64,000 nt of DNA from Pleurodeles waltl (lineage: Eukaryota > Chordata > Amphibia > Caudata > Salamandridae): assembly GCF_031143425.1 (NCBI RefSeq), contig NC_090439.1, positions 645,731,465 to 645,795,464 on the forward strand, written 5' to 3'. The notes beneath the pieces were generated by a model, which saw nothing but the letters and a program-made list of their open reading frames with translations, was not told the origin of the DNA and did not search any database. A program made the position numbers and the translations under genes. Of the stretch, positions 1 through 18,968 are shown in pieces. Position 1 is the stretch's first letter; each line of letters opens with the position of its first letter.

Positions 1-640
1 GAGATAAAACAAAAACAACCCTTAAACTCCTCTCTTTAGTCATGCCCTGGCAAAAAGATATTTGTTGCTATGCTTTTACAGACAAGCTAGGAGGGGTGGG
101 AAACAATATTGAGAACACTGGGAGCAGGTATTTGGGAGGGAAACAGGACACAAGGGAGAGAGGCAGATAACTCATGCTCTCTTGTGGAGTGCTGAATGAA
201 AAAGTTGACTGAATGTGAGCAAAAGAATACAAGACGTCCATTAACATCTGCTGATCAGCCATCCCCCAGCAAAAAGATCCCTGTTGTAGTGCTTTTATTG
301 ACTAGGAAGGGTTAGAATTTGGGTGAGGGGTTAAACAGTGTGGGGGTGAGGATTGTTTTGAAGGGGGCAACATTCAAGGGAGAGAGCAAGGAAACACATG
401 CACTCTCATGGAGCGCTGAATGAAAAAGAAATAAGCAGTTCCATAGATGTGAGCAATGGAAGGATACAAGTCATTATATCAAAAGGATCACAAAGAGACT
501 ATGCTATTTAGAAAGACAAACACACGAAGAGGAATGTAAACCATTAAATAAGAAGCAAGCAAATGACATAGACTATAAAGCCACCCAATAATAAGCAATG
601 GGCAGGCTGAGTGACTGCTTAAAATTCACAATAGATCTGT
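1..640. repeat. Dispersed repeat R1, internally duplicated
   Basis: Two diverged copies of a unit of roughly 220-260 bp follow each other. Each has a 'gcaaaaagat' start, a 'gcttttac/tt..gacta/gaca' block, a 'gggagagag..' block and a 'gagtgctgaatgaaaaag' block (about 50-262 and 270-480). A tail of about 160 bp (aagcaagcaaatgacatag) follows. A related single copy lies at 47222-47640, so this is an interspersed family. The element class is not recognised and no coding capacity is seen. Confidence 0.5.
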
Positions 641-999
641 GGTGGGCAGACACCTTACACTGTCTGGTATGTGAGACCTACAAACCTGGCAAAATAATTC
701 TTATTTTTCTTACTTTTAGATCAAACAATACTTTTCCTGGAAAGAAGTGTGTTGGATTTGGTTAAATCGAAATATATTATTTGTATTGTGTGTGTGTTTT
801 TAATTGTTTTCATTGAAGTTTAAGTCAGTACTGGAAGATGCAGCATTCAGTCCATGGCGAGAGAAAGAATACATTAATTCAGTGAGGTATATCAAGTATA
901 CATTGGCAGATAAGTTGCATTGGATATGTGGTTTTCTCGAGAGAGAGAGAGGGAGAAAGGAAAGCGAAAGGAAGCCACTCAGCAGAAAAAAAGGTCTGG
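641..999. other. Unassigned intronic sequence
   Basis: AT-rich sequence with a short TG run near 790. No exon, terminal repeat or recognisable coding remnant is visible. Confidence 0.4.
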
Positions 1000-1570
1000 C
1001 TAGTGATCAGCTGCTTCTGCCCTGGAATAGCAGCCACTTCTTCTTCTGAGGAACATCTCCAAGGGGGACCATAAATCTTTGGGATGCAATCTTACAGGCA
1101 TCGGTTCCCAAAAAGCAGTCAGTTGTTCCTGACAAAAAACTGCATTGCAAAGCCATTCCATCTTCTACAGCAATGGCCACCACCCCAGAGCATTGCAACC
1201 TGACACTTTGCAAGAAATAGTAAAAGCGCAGTCAGCTTGCTCACTTCCTGAGGGACAGTCTTGACATACCCAAGTAGCGCAACTCTTGGGGAATGCTCTA
1301 GGGTGTGCCCTATGATCTTGTCAACAGTATCATAGGCAGTTAACCAAAGGGACCTCATTTTTGGGCAGGTCCATGCTAAGTGAATAGTCGGCGCAGCGCA
1401 TACAGCGTTCATCCTCAGTCAATCAGGCCCATTCTGGAATGCGGTAGCGCCTGTACAAACACTTGAAATGGACTTGGAGCAGCTCGTAGTTAGGAGATAG
1501 CACCTGAGACCGAGGGCAGCAAAACCTCCACTGGTCTTCAGTGATGGTGATCCCAAGGTAATTGCATGTG
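1000..1570 (-). mobile_element. L1-type LINE fragment, ORF2 C-terminal end
   Basis: Read on the minus strand, about 1119-1560 gives the C-terminal region typical of L1 ORF2. A segment like LLQVHFKCLYRRYRIPEW is followed by HLAWTCPKMRSLW, ALLGYVKTVP and an ALLLFLAKCQVAMLW block ending near 1119. Frames are broken by stops, so it is a dead fragment. The assignment rests on pattern similarity to amphibian and fish L1/Tx1-like ORF2 tails. Confidence 0.6.
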
Positions 1571-4249
1571 TTTACTTCTGAGAAAAGCAAAAAGTGCTTG
1601 CCAGGAAATTAAGGGCAGGAAAAAAGAGACATCTTCCTCATAACAAAACCGCTAGGGCTGATGACTGAAATTAAAATGCATGATACCAGACATATTTAAG
1701 AACAAGAAGGATTTTCCTAAGGTGTGGGTCCATCTCCTCGTAGTTGCAATATGATACTTTGGTTAAACGTCAATTGTAAGATTCACTGATGTGCCAGCAC
1801 ATTTGGGAGCATGCATTTGTTCACAAAGGAAATGGTAAAGCATTTTCACTGATTTATGAAGAGCTCTGCCAAGTTTGCAGGAATGCCCAGTGCACATGCA
1901 GGTGCGGGAAATGTGGAAAATTCCCTTTTGCGCTTCGTGGTTGAAGCCAGCAGGGAATCCAGTATTCAACTACAAATATCTGACTGACATGCGCAAACAG
2001 TTTCTTAGGAGACGAGGAACAGTGGGTAGTGATATCAGATAAGGGTAATTTCTCTTGCTGTACACAGGTCTGGCCCTACACTGACAAACCTAGACATTTG
2101 CCTGGGGCCAGGAGATAAGGGGCATAGTTTTAAGAAACGTTAATGGTTTTGTTGTCTATCTCTCACTCCTACGGCGCCAAATATTACCTTTTTAAAAGTC
2201 ATAAACAGTGTTTTTTTATTTACACATTTTACTTACTCACGGACACTGAAAAGTGTAAGTTTTAACCAAGGTAACATGATGTTTTGACTTGAAGTGACTT
2301 CTGAGCTCAATTTTTTTTTGAAGTGTGAAATATATAGTTGTGACTTCCAATAGGCGAACATGCAATTGGATCTGTGTGTATGCGTTGTGCGCGTGAGCCA
2401 GTGGAGGGGAGGGGAGGAGATGTCTGGTCTTACTTGGGCATTTTTGCTTAGGGAAGCAAAATCTCTAGGGCAGAGGTTAAAAAGTTTGGGGACCTCTGCT
2501 CCAGGGCCTGGACAGGCTGTGCATTCATTTTCTGTACTTTAGAGAGCAAAATCCTAAAAGACATCTTTACAGATGGTGTAAAAGTTATGATGCCCAGGAA
2601 AGGTTTCTGGAAGAGGAAACAATCCATTTTACTATAGGTGACCTTGAGCAAACAGACAGGTGAGAAACATCCAGTGGATACTTTTGGGCCTCTAATCAAA
2701 TAGCAGGAGGAGGGTAGAAGAATAAAAGTGCAGCAAGATGTCCTAGTAAGAAACACTTCTATGGTGCTTTACATCTTGACTTTGCGGGCAGTATGTCAGT
2801 GGTATGTATGTGCAAATGGTCAGGCAGTTGCTGTTGTGTTATAAACGCATTTGTTGTATAGAACAATCTTTTGTTTTCTCTCCGACTACATAAAATCTGT
2901 ACAATATTTTTGCCGCCTGACTTTGCGTGCCCCACAGCTGCGAAGTAAAGCAATTAACAACGACTTTAAACAAAAATAAATACATTAAAAACCAGCTCTG
3001 GACTGATCGAACTACTTGTTCAGCTTCTATGCAGTGTTCAGCCTTGCCCAATTAGCGAGTCTGGAATATGGCGGTTCATGTTCCTTTATTATGGAGTGTT
3101 ACTGCACACCTGTCATTTGGTGGGGGGCAGGGGGCGGGAGGGGGTCAGTTATGCTATCATTCACCAACCGTTTCCAGCTTATGAAGATTTCAAGCCAGTC
3201 TCCTTTGATCAACAATGAGCAGAGGTCCTGCGATCTCCTGGGGCCTCTCATTCAGGACTCGTACCTCTCTTATAAGAGGGGTTCACCCTGAAAGAGGAGG
3301 AGGGGGAGGGCATACATGCAGGGTCCCTCCCGTCCACTGAATGCCCCTTTTACTACTTCACCTTCAGAGCCAGGGCTTCTTCTACCCTCTTCCATACCGG
3401 TATCCATGGGAGGGAGAGCAGAAAGCTTGAATCGGTGAAGGATTTCTCAATTCCAGTGCATTCCGGTCACGGCGGCTTCTCTCCTCTCATGTGCTCTTAG
3501 GGCTGTTCTTTGCCCGCCATAAAGGATTGGTTCTGGGCACTTCATTTCCCACCCCTACATCCAGGGATTGGTTGTGGAAGGATCCCTCTATTGCAGGCCA
3601 CGCTATCTTGAAAATCCATCCCTGCCCTTCTTCTTCTTCTGTCATGATGATTGTTGGGAGTGCGCCTCAAACTCTTTGCTGATGCGGTGAAGAGGGCCCC
3701 AGACAAATACTGGCACTTGCTCCAGTTGCCCATCTTGTGTCTGCAGAACAGAGTTGTTTACCATTTTGTGGCAGGAGCAGCCAAATTGTTCTCCGCTGTC
3801 CAAAAGCTGTATCCTAGCTACTTTCAGGTGTGTGGCAGTCTCATCCTGCATTGTTCTGCAGTGGGAGTTGTATCATGTAGGAAGTGTGTGTGTGCATGTT
3901 ACACTCTCCCCTGCCATGTCCCCTGTCACTAACCTGACTGTTACTCTGGCCTGCAATGGCTGTCTGTTCCAATGGACCTAGATGTGCTTTGAAATCATCC
4001 CACAACCTGTCTTCCTCAGTCTTTCTAATGTGGTCAACACGTAAGTTTCAGACATCCGCAAAAATATGGATTAGGACCTGAGAAAAACTGTAACACACCT
4101 GTTTGTTGGAGAGGCTCTCTGTTGTTTAGTAGGTAATTTATGGAATAGACAATCAATTGAAGCTAAAGAGCTCTTCTAGTGATCAGCTTGAGCTGACAAT
4201 TCAGGCATTGGAATTGTAGGATAGAAAGGACCTTTGAATGTGCAACATT
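1571..4249. other. Unassigned intronic sequence
   Basis: No lyn exon, RNA gene or intact element was recognised. Short open frames on both strands (for example around 3651-3932) resemble no family known to me and have no splice context. A GGGAGGGG tract lies at about 2405-2420 and a G-rich run at 3120-3145. Confidence 0.4.
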
Positions 4250-4510
4250 TCTTTTTGGCTGTTTGTTTGGCGAGTGCTTCGGGTAATCTATGAAGATACG
4301 AGCATACGGAAATAAAGGTTCAAACTGGATTATAGGAACGATGTCTGAACATAATTAATACAGTTCATTTTGAATCGTTGCTACAAAAGAAAACAACATT
4401 CCCTGATGAAGTCTCATGTTGGGGATAAAATGCGTTGGCTGGTCTGAAATCTCTTTTGATCTTATGTGAAGAGAAGATCTAAGAATAAAGGATTGAAAAT
4501 ATCTGTCTTG
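4250..4510 (+). mobile_element. Penelope-like element terminal-repeat remnant (candidate)
   Basis: The stretch carries the 'CTGATGAAGTC ... GCGTTGGC' signature that precedes the coding region in many vertebrate Penelope-like elements. It is followed by an AT-rich segment with 'aataaaggattg', as expected for such pseudo-terminal repeats. No reverse-transcriptase remnant is visible beside it, so at most this is a solo terminal fragment. Boundaries are approximate. Confidence 0.4.
4401..4440 (+). ncRNA. Decayed hammerhead-ribozyme-like motif
   Basis: The order CTGATGA, AGTC, a short loop, GGAT, AAAA, TGCGTTGGC matches the small hammerhead ribozymes known from Penelope-like elements: CUGAUGA core, stem II, GAAA core, stem III. 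Here the second core box reads AAAA rather than GAAA and stem II has mismatches, so self-cleavage is unlikely. Confidence 0.4.
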
Positions 4511-5139
4511 GAAAGCCTTTTTTAATCTCAGATGGACTAAATATGGACATTCTGTGTGACCATCACCTAAAGTACAATATATCAATCATGATATAGGATA
4601 CAAAAACTATTAATCAATAGGTTGAGCTTTCCCTTGATTTTATAGTGAATTTAAAGGTATTAGGTAGGTTTTTGCAGGCGCTCAGACCTCTGGGAGCTAG
4701 TACCCCTAGGTATGGAAATTACTGATAAACCAGTGCAGTGAAATATGACCATTGCTGCCGGTTCCTCTCATCATTTAATTCGTTCAACACTTCCAGTGTA
4801 TCATCGAATGAATTCTTGCACCATAACATGTTTCAGCTTCCTTGTCCCATGGCTCCTGATGTCAATGAATGAAACACTTTGCTTGGCTGTGCATGCAGTT
4901 GTACCTGGCCAAGGCAGAAATTGTAATTCAAACACAATAGGTGCCGTGGAAGGAGGGAAGCGTAAAGCTATTGCAGTCACTACCTCTTTCTCTGCTTAAC
5001 AAACTGCTTCAATCCTTAAATGTGGCATGGCAACTGGAGAAGCAAAGTCCTCTCCATCTCCTCCTTTTTCCTCCAGTAGTCACTTGGGTCACTGCATAAG
5101 AGAGACAGCGGGAAGTGCTATTCTAGGGAGTGGGAGGCT
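4511..5139. other. Unassigned intronic sequence
   Basis: No gene or element was recognised. The 84- and 79-residue open frames at 4745-4999 and 5027-5266 have no recognisable domains, and the second runs into an LTR fragment. Confidence 0.35.
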
Positions 5140-5660
5140 TCCTTGCCCCTTGTCAGACTGGTCAGCCTTGGGGTGGTCTTCCCCTAAACATTTTGCCTTC
5201 ATCCCCTTATTTTTTCTGCTCTCGTTTTTGCTGGTCTTAGGACTCTGCACACTTTACCAATGCTAACCAGTACTAAAGTGCATGTGCTCACTCCTTAAAA
5301 CATGGTAGAATTAGCTTATTACCAGTTGGCATTGCAAGTCCATAGTAAGTGACACTACCTTTGTGCATGGACTGTAAATTAAATGCTACTAGTGGGCATG
5401 CAGCACTCATTGTGCCACCCACTTAAGTAGCACTTTAAACATGTCCTGGGCTTGCCATTGCAGCCTGTGTGTAGAGTTTTAAACTGCCATTTCACCCTTG
5501 AAAAATAACCTGTTGCCAGGCTCAAACCATCCTTTTTATTACATATGTCACCTGTAGGGTAGTCCTTGGACAGCTGGAGAGGAGGGTGCAATGTATTAAA
5601 AAAGCAGGACATGTGCATTTAAGTTTTACATGTCCTGCTAGTGAAAAACTCTTAAATTAC
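5140..5660 (+). mobile_element. Fragment of giant LTR family B
   Basis: This stretch parallels about 39290-39770 of the solo LTR. Shared landmarks, in order, are a 'ttttttgctggt..ttag' box, 'ctaaccagtactaaagtgcatgtgctc', 'aaacatgtcctgggcttgccattgcag', 'ttgccaggctcaaacc' and 'aggacatgt..gttttacatgtcctg'. Both ends of the LTR are missing, so it is a truncated, same-strand copy. It has no coding potential. Confidence 0.6.
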
Positions 5661-5987
5661 TTTTCAGAAATCTTGCAAAATTTAGATCTGTAAATGCATA
5701 ATTAATTGTGTTTTGGTTAGTAGGCTATGTATTGAGAGTTAAGACTTTGCTCTACAGCAGCTTTCTTGTTTTAAATCATATTTTGCCACTGGCAGGTCGT
5801 TTTCTGATTGTTTATGATTATTAGTCATGAATATACAACTTCATTAAACAGACACAATGCACTTCTCTCCATGTGAAAAATTTAAGTGTTGGTGGAGGGG
5901 GATATGATCCCTTCTCAAACAGCTACAATCCTTGTCAGGCTGAACCTCAAAAGTGACTTAATTAACCTGTTCTTACACCTTTGGTAG

Positions 5988-6125
<138 letters not shown>

Positions 6126-6221
6126 TAAGTACTTACTATAGAACGTTCAAATCAAGTGAATTTTCAACTTGGCTTTGAAAGCGAAAATGCATTTTAATGC
6201 AAATAAATATATGTTTTTTAA

Positions 6222-7412
<1,191 letters not shown>

Positions 7413-7905
7413 TTAACAAGCATATGCAATGCAATGGGTCTGACGTTTGCTCGAATAAGAGCTATTCGTGTTGTAAATTCTGAACTAGACATTTCTTGCC
7501 ACATAAATTGAAAATAAAAAGTAAAACAGAAGTTTGTTTGCATGTCAAACGTGTGATTGGCAAAAATGCCGTTATCCATGTAACAGGGTCGATGTGATGC
7601 AAACCTTTGGACTACTGCCCAGCGAGATCACGCTGCATAGGAAAAAAGTAGAAAAAGTAGTCCAGAAACCATACGGAAAACATGGAGCCTCGTATGTTTT
7701 CAGTAGTTGGCCGGTGCGCTTGAGGCTGGGTAAAGACCGGAAAAGGCATGACGTATGCATGCCTTTCACTAATGAAAGCAAGCAAATTTTAAAAGGCAAG
7801 CCCACAAACCAACCAAACTCATTGGCATGCGGTGGGCGTGATTACAAGCCCATAGAGAGATTACAGCAGGGACATAGCGATTTGCGCTCAACCCTAAAAA
7901 TTAGC
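7413..7905 (+). repeat. Dispersed repeat R2, short form
   Basis: Starts with 'aacaagcatatgcaatgcaatgggtctgacg' and ends with 'gatttgcgctcaaccctaaaaatta'. An inverted copy lies at 45345-45838 with the same block order: head, 'aaaagtagtccgaaaacca', 'ggtttcagtagtt', 'accggaaaaggcatgac..atgcatgcctttcac', 'ttttaaaaggcaagccca', 'gagagattacagca..gg'. A longer relative spans 15701-17655. It has no coding potential; the 148-residue open frame across it is a by-product. The class is not recognised, and a non-autonomous element of about 490 bp is my inference. Confidence 0.6.
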
Positions 7906-8042
7906 TCAAGCAGAGTAGCGTTACAAATGCACCCGATAATTGTAAGAGTTCTGAGTCTAACGTGTGTGAATATATTTTAATGGTCTCAGATTTGTGCCTA
8001 AGGGTCATGTGTGTGCGTTGGTGCTGATCTGAATTCATAGCG

Positions 8043-8260
8043 CTGGAGGGATAGCTCAATGAGCTGAACGCTCACCCCTGCACTCAAGCAGTGAGAGGCA
8101 GGTCACAAGCTTGACAAGGTCTTCCAACCTTCTGAAGGTCCATAAATTGAGTATCATAAGCGGGTAGTACTAATACATGTTATTTAAAGCACTTAGAGAC
8201 TGAAGATGTGTGGTATGTAGTGCTACATAAAAATCTTATTATCTGTGTTGAGATTGGTGT
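8043..8260 (+). mobile_element. tRNA-derived SINE with L2-like tail
   Basis: The head 'ggagggatagctcaatgagctgaacgctca' resembles the D-arm and A box of a tRNA (TAGCTCAATGAG, 8052 on), and 'ggcaggtcacaagcttgac' (about 8097-8115) stands where the B box should be. The body ends with 'tgtggtatgtagtgctacataaaaatcttatt', similar to the 3' ends of L2 LINEs and the SINEs they mobilise. This fits a tRNA-SINE copied by L2 machinery. It is not a functional tRNA gene: the B box is degraded and no cloverleaf closes. Confidence 0.55.
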
Positions 8261-8390
8261 CAAATAAAAGGAAGTTGTGGCGCTTTAAGCAATTACCAGG
8301 TTATTGGAAATCGGGCACTGCTTACTATGGCTTCTGCCTTTCGAAACCGATTTCACATAATAGTGAGGTGATTCCGTGCAATGGGAGTAT

Positions 8391-9077
8391 GGGCTAGATG
8401 TAGCAACATTGAGAATTGCAACCCGCAAATTGCGAGTCAGAGTGACTTGCAATTTTCGAGTCGCAATTCTCAATGTTGGATGGTGTCCCTGACACCATCT
8501 GCGATTCGCAAGGGGGTCGCAAATGCCCACATCATGAATAATCATGAGGTGGGTTGCAATTTGTGACCCCCTTGCGAATGGTGGCCCTCACAGGGATCGT
8601 GGCCTGCTCTGGACAGCAGACCACCATGTCTGTGACTGCTTTTTAATAAAGCAGTTTTTTTTTTGTAATGCAGCCCGTTTTCCTTAAAGGAAAATGAGAT
8701 GCATTACATAAACGAGAAATGAAACGTTTTTGTTTCATTTTTATAGAGCAGGCAGTGGTCCATAGGACCACTGCCTGCTCTGAATTTTTTTTTGCATTGC
8801 CATTCACAATGGGGGAAGGGGTCCCATGGGGACCTCTTCCCTTTTGCAAATGGGTTACCACCCATATCAAAAGGATGCAAAATGCAATTGGTTTGCGACC
8901 GCGTTCGCGGTCACAAACCAATCCTGCTTTGCACTGCGACTTGCAATTAGGAAGGGAATACCCCTTCCTAATTGCGACTTGCAAAACGAGGTTTGTGCAT
9001 TGCGATGTGCTTTTTGCATTTCGCAAACAGCGAAATTCGCTGTTTGCGACTTGCAAAAAGCTTTATACATCTAGCCC
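8391..9077. mobile_element. Hairpin-chain MITE with terminal inverted repeats
   Basis: The element begins 'gggctagatgta' (8391) and ends 'tacatctagccc' (9077), a 12-bp perfect terminal inverted repeat flanked on both sides by TAT (8388-8390 and 9078-9080). Between the ends lies an almost unbroken series of hairpins. Examples are 8404-8419 with 8463-8478 (16 of 16 paired), 8745-8761 with 8765-8781 (17 of 17, loop ATA), GATGGTGTC/GACACCATC at about 8478-8500, and a pair 'ggtttgcgaccgcg/cgcggtcacaaacc' near 8888-8920. No transposase is encoded. The 3-bp flanks suggest a Harbinger-like mover, though TAT differs from the usual TWA site. Confidence 0.7.
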
Positions 9078-9080
9078 TAT

Positions 9081-15700
<6,620 letters not shown>

Positions 15701-17655
15701 ACATTTAACAAGCATTTGCAATACAATGGGTCTCGTATTTGCTTGAGTTTGAGCTATTGGCGTTGTAAATCCATAACTGGACTTTTCTTTCCACTTAAAC
15801 TTGTCAATCCAGCCTCATAATTTGGTAATTTCCTGCCACATAACTCCATTGGCCCTGCATATAACTAAAGCACTTCCATTTTCCTTAAACCTCTATGTGC
15901 AGCCAAAAATTTAAATGTTGCCATTTAGTATCCTAATTTAAAACTGCAATGGTAATTCCAACAGAATACCACTTTCACTACCCCACCATCAGAGTTGCTG
16001 ACTGGCTAATACAATTCCCCCAAAAAAGACAAAAGACAGCCACGAAGAAGTAATGAGAGAAATAAACTAGAAAGGAATAAGGATGTTAAGTTGGCCTGAA
16101 TCATGGCCATAATTGCAATAAGGAGAGATTAATAAAACATACAATGATCATATACACCCAATAAAAACCTTTATCAGGAAAAAACGTTTAGCATTAGACT
16201 GTAATGCTCAGAACAGCCCCTAGAGGACACCACAATGAAAATAGCACTTGTAAGAAAAAGTCATGTAACTGTATAGTAAGCCCCTAGAAGGCATAACCAC
16301 CTAAAAACAAATGACCAAAAGTAATGCAGTGTAACCATAAGTGTAGCCTCATAATGCAGTACACATTTTCAGGGCTAGCAGGATTATTACAATATTACAA
16401 ACATTATCCGAAAAACACAATTTACTTTTCGCTGTAAACCTAAGCATCCAGCCATGAAAGAGGTTAAAAATACACTGAATGGTGGGAGGGGTTATTATTT
16501 TGGGATCCCCACTAACCTAGTGTGGGGACCCAAGGATGTTCTTGAAAGAAAGAGCAGGTTGTGGTGAACATTTTTAAGGTGGTCCCATTGTCCACATGCT
16601 GAGGTGTGAACAACATTTTGTTGTGAAAGAATACTCTGCAAAGCATTATGGGACAACCAAGTGCAGCCTATATTGTAATATGTTGACGGTAATGCTCAGA
16701 ACAGCCCCTAGAGGACACTACAATTAAAATAGCATTTGTAAGAAACATTGTGATGTAACCATATATTTAGCCCCTAGAGAACATAACCACTAAAAACAGA
16801 ATATAATGCAGTGCAACCATATATTTACACCTATAGAATGTAAAGCCTTATTCAAGTCAGACCTAGCACACTTACTGCAATACTAAGACCCTTAAAACAC
16901 AAACAACTTCCAGCTGTAAAACAAAAGCTCTAGCCATGAGAGAGGTTAAAACATGCTGAATGGGGGGATGGTTTATTATTTTGGGGTCCCCACTAACCTA
17001 GTGTGGGGACCTGGGCATGACCTAAACAGAAAGTGTGTTGTGCTTAATGGTTTGGTGGTGGTCCCATTGTCCAGGGACCACATGGGCTGAGTTATGGGCA
17101 AAAATGTGAAAAAGAATGCTTGCAATGCATTATGGGTTGAGTTTTGCCAAGTGCAGTAAATACTGTAGTATCAGCTCTACTTCTGTGCCAGGGGAGCCTC
17201 CTTACAAATTTTTGTTTTTCAGTAAAGCATTTATCAGCTTTTTTTGGGGGGGAAAGTTATGGAGCAGAAAAGGGGAGTGCCAAAATAAATGACTGTAATT
17301 AGGTAACAGTGTGACTAATGTGACCAGCACTCCAATATCGCCTTGGAGTTCATGCTGTTGGTGCTATGAGCGCCATAGCTGCCATGGAGCACGAAGAGGA
17401 GAGACAAAAGAAAAAAAATAGTTTTCCCACACTGAAGTATATCTGCAATCATGCAATTATCCATGTAACCGGGTCAGTCTGCAAGGCTGTAATAAAACTG
17501 CCCCAAGGCGGGACAAACGTAAAGCATTTACCAATGACATCACAGGATTTTTGAAAGGCAAGCCCATGAACGAGTGAAGGTGATGGGAGTGGTTAAAAGT
17601 CCACAGATAGATAACAACAGGTTGGAAATCGCTTGCGCACTCGACCTAAAATGAC
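15701..17655 (+). repeat. Dispersed repeat R2, long form
   Basis: The head 'aacaagcatttgcaatacaatgggtctcgtatttgcttgag..gagctatt' (15701 on) matches the R2 head at 7413. The tail from about 17440 ('attatccatgtaaccgggtc', 'gaaaggcaagcccatgaac', 'aatcgcttgcgcactcgacctaaaatgac') matches the R2 tail. About 1.5 kb of extra sequence lies between them, including a 488-bp tandem duplication. It could be a longer parent of the short copies or a short copy with an insertion. No transposase is recognised. Confidence 0.45.
16201..17176. repeat. Tandem duplication, two 488-bp units
   Basis: Two adjacent units start with 'gtaatgctcagaacagcccctagaggacac' at 16201 and 16689. Both carry, in the same order, 'taagcccctaga..ataaccac', 'cagccatga..gaggttaaaa', 'ttattattttggg.tccccactaacctagtgtggggacc', 'ggtcccattgtcca' and 'gcattatggg'. 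The units are clearly diverged, so the duplication is old or the unit is dimeric. A satellite seed or part of a larger element are both possible. Confidence 0.8.
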
Positions 17656-18559
17656 TTCACAGTGCATCACTCTACAATCAAATTATTAGTACTTTGACTA
17701 ATATAATGCATAGATTATCACTTATAGATGATACCTGTTTGAGGGACAGCACTGACGTTTCTGCTGCATGACCACTAAATCTACACTTGGAGACTGCTGA
17801 TGACAGAAATAGAAGTTCAGTTCTCTAGCACTCAGTTCATCACAGTACTTAACTCTGGCGACTTCCTTGTAGCCTCAGATACCTCCAACAAGGGGGTCCT
17901 TTCCTCAGCAGCCACAAGTCACATATTATTTCACTGCAGGTGTCTGTCTGTCTGCTGTTCGGGTGCAGGAAAACTGGTGCAAGTCCCTAACGGTGTCCCC
18001 TGGTGCATGTTTCACTTCCATTATTAACAATAGCTCCCTTGTTACTTAATGCATACACACTCTAGTTAGGACTCTACTATGACTGTACAAAAGCAACTGT
18101 AAAAAAATAATAAAAAATATCATACAGTATACTTCGTGCTAGTTGAATACCATTTCTCTTTTATATCAGTTATTATAACATTGAAATGTTCCCATTCACT
18201 CACAAACATAGGAACGTACTATGACAAAAACTGTGCAAAGTTTGTCGTTTTAGTCTGACAAAATAAAACGAGATCACTTTATCATCCGTAATTTACAGTT
18301 CATTTTCTCCACCTTCTTCAGGACTAAAGATACACACTAATGCACTCTCAGCCGCAGGGTGCTCTACTTTTTAAAAGAAGTAAGGTAATTTCAATAGGAC
18401 CTCTTTTTGTTCAGAAGCAGTCTCTTTTAAGGCAGAAATATCCTAAAACGGACAACTAAAATGTGGGAACTGTACCACCCCCCTCCACCCCCTACTGGAC
18501 TTTCTTTGCTGTGTAGTGCTGCACAGGCCATGCACCAAGAAGCAACACTGCAACTCTTC
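17656..18559. other. Unassigned intronic sequence
   Basis: No element or exon was recognised. It includes an A-rich run near 18100. Confidence 0.35.
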
Positions 18560-18723
18560 CACTGGCGTAACGAAACTGGAGGGGACCCCACTGCAAAGAA
18601 CATGGAGGGCCCCCCCCCAGCTGCCTCAGGAGCTCCCAGGCCAGGGTGCTGTGCTGAGGGGGGCCCCTGGAGCTCTGGGCCTGACACACCGCTGGGACTG
18701 CAGGGACCTTTGTTATGGCACTG
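18560..18723. mobile_element. hAT-type MITE, copy 1, with 8-bp target duplication
   Basis: The 164-bp element starts 'cactggcgtaac' and ends 'gttatggcactg', giving hAT-style CA(C/G)TGgCgTAAC terminal inverted repeats. It is flanked on both sides by the identical 8-mer AACTCTTC (18552-18559 and 18724-18731), the target duplication length of hAT transposons. The GC-rich interior ('gaggggaccccactgcaaagaacatggagg') matches copy 2 at 18969. Open frames of 75-118 residues across it reflect high GC, not genes. Confidence 0.8.
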
Positions 18724-18968
18724 AACTCTTCCATGTATCTTAGCATTGTTCACGAGAAACATGCGGTACATATTGGTGCGCACTGTCGACTAGTCTGTGG
18801 TCCAATAAACCGTCTGCCAACCCCTGCTTGCAAACTTCAGGCGCACGAGTCAAAACCCAGCGGTATCCCACTCCGCCTTTTATCTTCTTTTGAGGCTGAT
18901 AACATAAATATCTTTTAGGTGCGCAGCCGTAACACCCTATTACTAATGCTGCAATGCAAAAAGCCTGT
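18724..18968. other. Spacer between two hAT MITEs
   Basis: About 245 bp of unassigned sequence, including the right target duplication of copy 1 and the left one of copy 2. Confidence 0.4.

Noticed and set aside
8043..8115. Functional tRNA gene
   Set aside because: A box is plausible but the B box is degraded, no cloverleaf closes and a SINE tail follows.
17785..17815. CTGATGA...GAAA as another hammerhead
   Set aside because: Only two bases lie between the boxes, so stem II cannot form.
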